A stretch of DNA of 9,755 nucleotides. It comes from Pseudonocardiales bacterium. GTDB taxonomy: Bacteria; Actinomycetota; Actinomycetes; Mycobacteriales; Pseudonocardiaceae. This document shows positions 4,742 through 9,755 of the stretch, piece after piece. The notes beneath the pieces are model-generated. The model was not told the DNA's origin and did no database searches. It saw nothing but the letters and a program-made list of their open reading frames with translations. Within the stretch, counting starts at the first letter, position 1; each line of letters opens with the position of its first letter. A program made the position numbers and the translations under genes. The stretch lies in contig JAODNG010000136.1 of NCBI GenBank assembly GCA_025465385.1, forward strand, positions 1-9,755. Reading direction: 5' to 3'.

Positions 4742-7029
4742 CGCGGCGCTGCTCTGGCGTCGGCTCGGGTGACGTCGAGTAATACCTCGAGCAGCCCACC
4801 GGTGTGCGCCCCCCAGCGGTGCACCAGCCAGCGGCGCCGTCGGGCGTGCCGGAACAGCTGGGCGTCCGGGTTGACCACTTGCGGATGCCCGACGGCCTCA
4901 AGCAACGGGCGGTCGGAGTAGCTGTCGGCGTAGGCGTAGGACCGGTCCAGGTGCAGACCCTTCACCTGGGCATAGTGCCGCAGCCACGCCGCGCGCGCCT
5001 CGTCGACCAGCGGAGGGGTTTCGAGGAACCCGGTGAGGACGCCGTCTTCGGCGTGCATCCGGCTGGCCACCACCTCGTCGAAAAGCACTGATAGCGGCTC
5101 CACATGGAGGTCGACGGCGCCGGTGATCAGGACGGTTCGGTGTCCGGCCGCGCGGTGGCGGCGGATTTGGCGAGTAGCTTCGGGCATCACCCGGTGCAGC
5201 AGCGCGTCGCCGAGAACGTCGGTGACCAGCGCACGCAGCTCGTCGGCCCGCGCGCCGGCGTAGCGGCGCAGGAAGGCTCGCAGCAGCTCGCCGCGGTCAT
5301 GGCGCTCCGCTGAGAGGTATCGGGGGGCGCACCAGGCCAGATCGGCCAGCTCGCGCAGCCAGCCGGTGCGGGGCATCGTCGCCAACCGGGCCCACAGGTA
5401 TGACTCGACGACGTTGGAGTTCACGATGGTGCCCTCCAGGTCGAACACCGCGGCGACGTCGGTTCGCTCGGGCAGCGACCGCGACGATAGTGACGGTGAT
5501 CTGCGACGGTCGGCGGTCGTGCGTCCACGTCGCTGCCCGGCCCGCCGGACCGTGGCCGTGATCGACGGGCAGTGCACGTCCTGCAGGTACGCCCGCCAGT
5601 CGACGACGGTGGGGTCGAAGCCGTGTTCGAGGGCCCGCTTCGCTGGCAGCGCCGCATGCAACTCCCGCAGCCGGCTGTCGTCGTAGATGACCTCGGCGCG
5701 GGCGTAGACGCCATAGAGGTCGGCGTACTCGCGTAGCTGCACTAATTCCTGCTGCTGGCGGCCAAGGCTGGTCAGCCAATCCTGGGAACGCCTCGACGGC
5801 GGCAGTGCCAACAGCGCGCGTTCTGCTAACGCCGCGGCCCGTTCCCCGGCACGCAGCCTCAGCTCTACCTGCTGGCTGCCGGGAAATCGCCAGGTGGGTG
5901 GAGCGATATGACCGCGATCACCGTCGGGAATGGGGTGGTTGTCGAAGTACTCCCGGCACAGCACGTACATGTCTTGGAAGGTCAGCGGGTTACTGGCCCC
6001 GGAGCTGACGTGTAAGTAGGCCGGCCCGGTGGCAGGAGGTCGGGCGGCGGTCGCGAGGATCGCGTTGATCACGAGATCGACCGGGATGACGTCGAGCACG
6101 GAGTCGGGTAGCCCAGGGAACTCGCGCAGTAGGCCTCTGCCAAAGGAAATGATCAGCGGATCGGCCATCTTGAAGCCGTCGATCCAGCCCGGGTAAGGGT
6201 GCCGCAGCGCACTTTCCACGATAGCGGGACGGACCACCGACAGCGGCCGGCCCTGCTGTGCCCACAGCGCTTCGGCGACCCGCTCACCCAGGGCTTTGGT
6301 GAACGTGTAGACGTCCGGCCAGCCCAGGCTCCGGGCCCGGGTGCGGCCGTAGTCCACCAGCCGGCGAGTGACCCACTCGGTGCGCAGCCGTTCAGCGTCG
6401 GCGGCGGTGGACTGCGCGCCGGCTTTGGCGTGCTGGTCGCCTGCTTGGGCCAGCGCGCGGCGGAGCACCTCCGGTCGCCGGGAGTCCCGCTCCACGTCGA
6501 GCCGGGCAGCCAGCGCCATTTCCAGTTCCAGCTGCCAGTCCACGGCGTGGTCCAAGGCTGCCTCCGTGACGACGCCCTTGCGGGTGCCCGCGACGTAGGC
6601 GGTGGAGATGTGCACCACATGCGGCGATCCGGTCAGTGCCTGATAGAGGGCTGCCACACCCGAGACGTTGGTGCGGAAAGCTTCGTCGACCGGGGGGTCG
6701 AAGGACACCGTGGAGGCACCGTGGATCACGACGTCTAGATCCGCGGGCAGCGTGACCGAACCAAGGCCACCCTCGATGACCGTGACCCGCTCGGACACCA
6801 GCCGCGCCAATTCCGCCATGCCGAGGCGCTCACTCAACGGGCGGAACACGTTTTTCCGGAGCAACGCGCTGAGCCGGTCGGTCGCGGTGCGCTCCCCCCG
6901 GGGCCGGATCAGTACCGAGATATGGGTGTCCGGGTAGCTGGACAGCAGCCGCTCCAAAGTCGCCTGCCCCAAGAACCCGGTCGCGCCGGTGAGCAGCACA
7001 TGAGACCCCGCGAGCTCATCTGCACTCAT
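4738..7029 (-). CDS. Fatty-acyl-CoA-reductase-like / HAD-IB phosphatase fusion
   Basis: This 763-residue protein joins two enzymes. Residues 1 to about 490 are an extended short-chain reductase of the male-sterility/fatty acyl-CoA reductase type, which reduces acyl thioesters with NADPH. They carry TGATGFLG (14-21), IRPRG with arginines after strand 2 (NADPH-like), HISTAY (140-145), and the catalytic pair Y241-x3-K245. A reductase C-terminal region with VDWRAYLQ follows at 476-483. An Arg/Ser-rich linker (about 494-520) leads to a HAD-IB hydrolase. It has nucleophile D530 in FDLEGT, T636 in LITGA, K690, and D702 and D706 in ADSYSD. The usual second aspartate of DxDGT is glutamate (E532). The gene overlaps larC by ATGA and the dehydrogenase gene by GTGA. 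The phosphatase substrate is unknown, and the reductase could act on a carrier-bound acid instead of a fatty acyl-CoA. Confidence 0.88.
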   Translation of the reverse strand: MSADELAGSHVLLTGATGFLGQATLERLLSSYPDTHISVLIRPRGERTATDRLSALLRKNVFRPLSERLGMAELARLVSERVTVIEGGLGSVTLPADLDVVIHGASTVSFDPPVDEAFRTNVSGVAALYQALTGSPHVVHISTAYVAGTRKGVVTEAALDHAVDWQLELEMALAARLDVERDSRRPEVLRRALAQAGDQHAKAGAQSTAADAERLRTEWVTRRLVDYGRTRARSLGWPDVYTFTKALGERVAEALWAQQGRPLSVVRPAIVESALRHPYPGWIDGFKMADPLIISFGRGLLREFPGLPDSVLDVIPVDLVINAILATAARPPATGPAYLHVSSGASNPLTFQDMYVLCREYFDNHPIPDGDRGHIAPPTWRFPGSQQVELRLRAGERAAALAERALLALPPSRRSQDWLTSLGRQQQELVQLREYADLYGVYARAEVIYDDSRLRELHAALPAKRALEHGFDPTVVDWRAYLQDVHCPSITATVRRAGQRRGRTTADRRRSPSLSSRSLPERTDVAAVFDLEGTIVNSNVVESYLWARLATMPRTGWLRELADLAWCAPRYLSAERHDRGELLRAFLRRYAGARADELRALVTDVLGDALLHRVMPEATRQIRRHRAAGHRTVLITGAVDLHVEPLSVLFDEVVASRMHAEDGVLTGFLETPPLVDEARAAWLRHYAQVKGLHLDRSYAYADSYSDRPLLEAVGHPQVVNPDAQLFRHARRRRWLVHRWGAHTGGLLEVLLDVTRADARAAPR

Positions 7030-8267
7030 GGCGCTACCACGCCAGCCGGACCGCTGTGACGGTAAGCCGACAGGGCCGCCTCACAGACCTGGCGCACCGG
7101 CCAACCGAGTAGCTCGGCGACCCGCTCCGCGTCGGCGAGTTCTGGCTTGACAGTCCGCTGCCCTCCCGGTCCGGTGGCAACCTTGATGTTGATCTCCTGC
7201 TCGGCCCCAGGCGGCCCCACCGGCACCGGGACGGTGGTGCGCGGCAGCGTGGTGCGTTGCCAGGCAGCCCACCGTACGCCCAGCGTGGTGCTGTGCCGGA
7301 ACACCGCATCCACCACCGCGGGGCGGATCTGCTCGGTACACAGCGCGGTGAGCAGCTGCCCAGGCCTGCCGTGTCGACCGACGGTGGCGGTGGTCCAGCA
7401 GTCCCAGGCTCCGGCCGCTCGGACCGCGCGCAGCACTCCCGGCCACAGCTCCGGATCGAGATCATCGACCGTGGTCTCCACCACGGTGACCGGCTCCGCG
7501 GGGCTAGGCGCTGTCCCCGGTTCGGTGCGGCAGCCGATCACCAGCCTGGTGATGTTCGGTCGCTCCGGGGTGTCCAGCCGTCCGGCGCCGCTGCCCACCG
7601 CGTCAACCGTCATCGGTGGCAACGGCCCTAGCGTGGCCAGGACCGCAACCAGGGCCGCCCCGGTGGGCGTGCTGCGTTCCCCGGCAAGGTCCCCGCCGGT
7701 CAGCGACAGCCCACGGTCAGCCACGATCTGCAGGACGGCGGGTGCTGGAATCGGGATCGTGCCGTGCGCACTGCGCGCTGTCCCGCTGCCGGCCGCCAGC
7801 GCCGAGCAGGTCACCAGCGCTCCGTCGACCAGCAAGCCGAGCTGTTCGGCCGCGACGGCGGTGCCGACCACATCGGCGAGAGCGTCGGCGGCCCCGACCT
7901 CATGGAAATGCACCAACTCAGCCGGAATGCCGTGCACCGCAGCCTCCGCATCCGCGAGGAGCCGGAACGTGTCAGCGGCCACCCGGGCGGCTGCTGCGCC
8001 CAGCGGGGCTTCCTCGATGGCGGCGAGCACCTCGGCCAATCGTCGGGTGGGCTGGTCGGTCCCCGGAGTGACGACCACGGCGCGCGCGCAGCGCAGACCG
8101 CAGCGCCGCGTCTGCGAGACTGTGACGTCCAGATCGGAGACCCCAAGCGAGGTCACCGCGGCGCGCACCGCAGCGAGGTCAGCGCCGGCGTCGAGTAGCG
8201 CACCGAGCAGCATGTCACCGGCCACGCCGGCGGTGCAGTCGAGATACGCCGCCCTGGGCTCAGCCAC
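7026..8267 (-). CDS. larC: LarC, nickel insertion for the NPN cofactor
   Basis: LarC is the CTP-dependent cyclometallase that inserts nickel into the pyridinium dithiocarboxylate nucleotide, completing NPN. This 413-residue protein has the family motifs in order: DCTAGVAGDM (10-19), HFHEVGAADALADVVG (120-135), AHGTIPIPAPA (167-177), STPTGAAL (199-206), and the C-terminal TTVDDLDPELWP (265-276) with GRPG (300-303). In L. plantarum LarC is made by a ribosomal frameshift joining LarC1 and LarC2; here both halves are one uninterrupted frame. The usual lysine-rich segment before GRPG is VGRH, a modest divergence. The GTG start lies inside larB, with an eight-base overlap (8260-8267), and the stop overlaps the next ATG by four bases, so expression is tightly coupled. 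Confidence 0.93.
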   Translation of the reverse strand: MAEPRAAYLDCTAGVAGDMLLGALLDAGADLAAVRAAVTSLGVSDLDVTVSQTRRCGLRCARAVVVTPGTDQPTRRLAEVLAAIEEAPLGAAAARVAADTFRLLADAEAAVHGIPAELVHFHEVGAADALADVVGTAVAAEQLGLLVDGALVTCSALAAGSGTARSAHGTIPIPAPAVLQIVADRGLSLTGGDLAGERSTPTGAALVAVLATLGPLPPMTVDAVGSGAGRLDTPERPNITRLVIGCRTEPGTAPSPAEPVTVVETTVDDLDPELWPGVLRAVRAAGAWDCWTTATVGRHGRPGQLLTALCTEQIRPAVVDAVFRHSTTLGVRWAAWQRTTLPRTTVPVPVGPPGAEQEINIKVATGPGGQRTVKPELADAERVAELLGWPVRQVCEAALSAYRHSGPAGVVAP

Positions 8268-8958
8268 TGTGCACCTTCATGACGATCTTGACCGCGTGCG
8301 CCGCCGCGCCGAATCCGTTGTCGATGTTGACCACTGACAAGCCCGGCGCGCAGCAGGCAAGCATGGTCGCCGCGGCGACGTGTCCGCCAGCGCTCACTCC
8401 GTAGCCCACACTGGTGGGTACCCCCACCACGGGTGCTCGGATCAGCCCGGTTACCACCCCAGGCAGGGTGCCCTCCATTCCGGCGATGGCGATCACGCAG
8501 TCGGCCACGGACAGCTCGTCGAGGTGCGCGAGCAGCCGGTGCAGTCCGGCGATCCCGACATCGGCGATCAACCGGTGTCCGGCGCCGAGCGCCTGCAAAG
8601 TGGCGATCGCTTCGCGCGCGACCGGCAGGTCTGAGGTACCTCCGGTGAGCACGGCGACGAACCCGCGGGCTGGCGGCAGCGCACCGACGATCACGGTGCG
8701 CCCGATCGGGTCGGTCACCACCGGCTCGGTCTCAAACCAGCGTGGCGCCCGGCGCAGCACCCCGTCGGGGCACCGGGTGGCCAGCGCTGGGAACCCGGGT
8801 TCGCAGTCGCGCTGCGCGGCGAGCAGGCGCAGCGTCTGCTCCTCGGTCTTGCCCTCGGCGAAGATGACTTCGGGCACGGCGGTGCGTCGCCTGCGATCAG
8901 AATCCAGCCGGGCGATACCGCTGACGTCTCGCGATGGCTGCGGTGCTGAGTCGACCAC
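8260..8958 (-). CDS. larB: LarB, NaAD carboxylase/hydrolase for the NPN cofactor
   Basis: LarB starts NPN synthesis by carboxylating the pyridinium ring of nicotinic acid adenine dinucleotide and cleaving its phosphoanhydride. The 232 residues are close to the roughly 246 of L. plantarum LarB. Signature segments are PEVIFAEGKTEEQ (29-41), VLTGGTSDLPVA (103-114), AGMEGTLPGVV (159-169), GVPTSVGYG (179-187) and VVNIDNGFGAAAHAVKI (209-225). CC at 202-203 precedes APG; C203 is at the likely position of the cysteine implicated in attacking the pyridinium ring. The start is GTG 8958 with no good Shine-Dalgarno in front. It is the first gene of the minus-strand operon and diverges from larE. Confidence 0.94.
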   Translation of the reverse strand: MVDSAPQPSRDVSGIARLDSDRRRRTAVPEVIFAEGKTEEQTLRLLAAQRDCEPGFPALATRCPDGVLRRAPRWFETEPVVTDPIGRTVIVGALPPARGFVAVLTGGTSDLPVAREAIATLQALGAGHRLIADVGIAGLHRLLAHLDELSVADCVIAIAGMEGTLPGVVTGLIRAPVVGVPTSVGYGVSAGGHVAAATMLACCAPGLSVVNIDNGFGAAAHAVKIVMKVHSG

Positions 8959-9014
8959 GGTGCGACTATCTCACGCAATCCGGTACCGCTCTGAGCATGC
9001 GAGGATGGTTGACC
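8959..9014. promoter_or_regulatory. Divergent larB/larE promoter region
   Basis: Only 56 bases separate the two divergent starts, so both promoters must lie here or within the genes. On the minus strand a GATAGT hexamer (plus-strand ACTATC, 8965-8970) sits six bases before the larB GTG. This spacing would make larB leaderless, consistent with its missing Shine-Dalgarno. No matching -35 is visible. CGGTACCG (8981-8988) and GCATGC (8995-9000) are short palindromes that could be regulator contacts. On the larE side, GAGG (9001-9004) lies ten bases before ATG 9015. Confidence 0.4.
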
Positions 9015-9755
9015 ATGCACACTGCGGATTCCGTCGCTACTTCCGTCGCGGCGGCGCTGCTCGACCGGCTGGGACGCCTGGACGGGCTGGTGGTGGCCTT
9101 CTCGGGCGGGGTCGACTCCGCAGTGGTGCTGGCTGCAGCCGTCCGGGCGCTCGGCGCCGATGCGGTACTGGCCGCCATTGCGGACTCGCCCAGCCTGGCA
9201 CGCGCGGAGCTGGCAGCCGCTCGGCGCGTCGCCGGACAGATCGGGGTGCAATTGCTGGTGCTGGTTACCGACGAGCACGTCGATCCGGGCTACCGGGCCA
9301 ATGCCGGCGATCGTTGTTACTTCTGCAAGCGGACCGTGCTCGCCGCGGTGTGCGATGTCGCGCAGCGCGGGGGTTTCGCCCACGTCGCTACCGGCACGCA
9401 CCTCGATGACCGCCATGCCGCGCACCGCCCGGGCTTGCGGGCGGCTGCTGAGCTCGGGGTGTGCGAGCCGCTCGCCGAGGTGGGCGTTACCAAGGAAACC
9501 GTGCGCTTGCTGGCGAGGCACTGGAACTTGTCGGTGTGCGATAAGCCGAGCACGCCGTGCCTGGCCTCGCGGATCGCCGTCGGGGTCCCGGTGAGCGTCG
9601 AGCGGCTGGCCTTGGTCGAGCGGGCTGAGCTGGCTGGACGCCAATGCCTTGCGGACAACCACGTTACGGTCCGCGACCTGCGGGTACGGCTGCTTGGTCG
9701 CGCCGGATTCCGGGTAGAGCTCGATCGCGACGCGCTGGACGGCGTCTCCCTGCCG
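9015..9755 (+). CDS. larE: LarE, sulfur transferase for the NPN cofactor (partial)
   Basis: LarE is a PP-loop ATPase that adenylates the LarB product and turns its carboxylates into thiocarboxylates. The frame is open to the window edge, giving 247 residues; the family has about 270 to 280, so only the tail is missing. The PP-loop SGGVDS is at 30-35. DRCYFCK (99-105) holds C101 and C104, and STPCLASR (179-186) holds C182, at the position of L. plantarum Cys176, which donates its own sulfur. Having all three cysteines resembles LarE forms that carry a [4Fe-4S] cluster and need not consume themselves. C175 lies nearby. ATG 9015 is preferred because of GAGG upstream and its distance to the PP-loop; an in-frame ATG at 8997 would add six residues. 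It is divergent from larB. Confidence 0.93.
   Translation, partial: MHTADSVATSVAAALLDRLGRLDGLVVAFSGGVDSAVVLAAAVRALGADAVLAAIADSPSLARAELAAARRVAGQIGVQLLVLVTDEHVDPGYRANAGDRCYFCKRTVLAAVCDVAQRGGFAHVATGTHLDDRHAAHRPGLRAAAELGVCEPLAEVGVTKETVRLLARHWNLSVCDKPSTPCLASRIAVGVPVSVERLALVERAELAGRQCLADNHVTVRDLRVRLLGRAGFRVELDRDALDGVSLP

Noticed and set aside
7147..8337. Long plus-strand open frame opposite larC
   Set aside because: The 396-residue translation is Ser/Thr/Pro/Arg-rich with no family motif, as expected of an antisense shadow. larC on the minus strand has all its signature motifs.
8414..9409. Plus-strand open frame across the larB/larE region
   Set aside because: It is antisense to larB and then out of frame with larE, whose PP-loop and cysteine motifs identify the real frame.
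8715..9662. Minus-strand 315-residue open frame over larE and larB
   Set aside because: It is antisense to larE and out of frame with larB, with low-complexity composition and no recognisable domain.
1890..9755. A standard lactate racemase locus
   Set aside because: The cofactor genes are present, but the LarA homologue lacks the second catalytic histidine and is about 100 residues longer. No lactate permease, lactate dehydrogenase or LarR-like regulator is visible.

Overview
The window is GC-rich throughout, uses GTG starts often, and carries a DUF3099/DUF3039 gene pair. It therefore comes from a high-GC actinobacterium; Pseudonocardiales is my guess, with genus undetermined. No mobile element, CRISPR array, tRNA or rRNA was seen.

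Region 1 (1 to about 906, plus strand) looks like conserved actinobacterial core. It holds the 3' end of an unrecognised gene, a DUF3099 two-helix membrane protein and a DUF3039 small cysteine-containing protein. The DUF3099 gene has no ATG, GTG or TTG at its proper start, only an ATC codon six bases after a perfect AGGAGG. A nested set of GAGTGGCA palindromes lies just upstream of DUF3039.

Region 2 (937 to 8958, minus strand) is a compact six-gene operon. Read in transcription order it is larB, larC, a fatty-acyl-CoA-reductase-like/HAD-phosphatase fusion, a zinc alcohol dehydrogenase, a divergent LarA (DUF2088) protein and a PlsC-type acyltransferase. Four of the five junctions overlap by 4 to 8 bases. 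The fifth, in front of larA, is a 65-base gap with a 13-base-period direct repeat, a GC palindrome and its own ribosome binding site.

Region 3 (9015 to the window end, plus strand) is larE, divergent from larB across 56 bases and cut off by the window edge.

LarB, LarE and LarC together make the nickel-pincer nucleotide (NPN) cofactor: LarB carboxylates and hydrolyses nicotinic acid adenine dinucleotide, LarE adds sulfur, and LarC inserts nickel. The only visible client is the LarA homologue. It keeps the NPN-anchoring lysine and a nickel-ligand-like histidine but appears to have lost one of the two catalytic histidines of lactate racemase. Its neighbours are reductase, phosphatase, dehydrogenase and acyltransferase genes rather than lactate permease or lactate dehydrogenase. 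The main inference is an undescribed NPN-dependent pathway, possibly making or remodelling a lipid or acylated hydroxy compound. The substrate cannot be read from the sequence.
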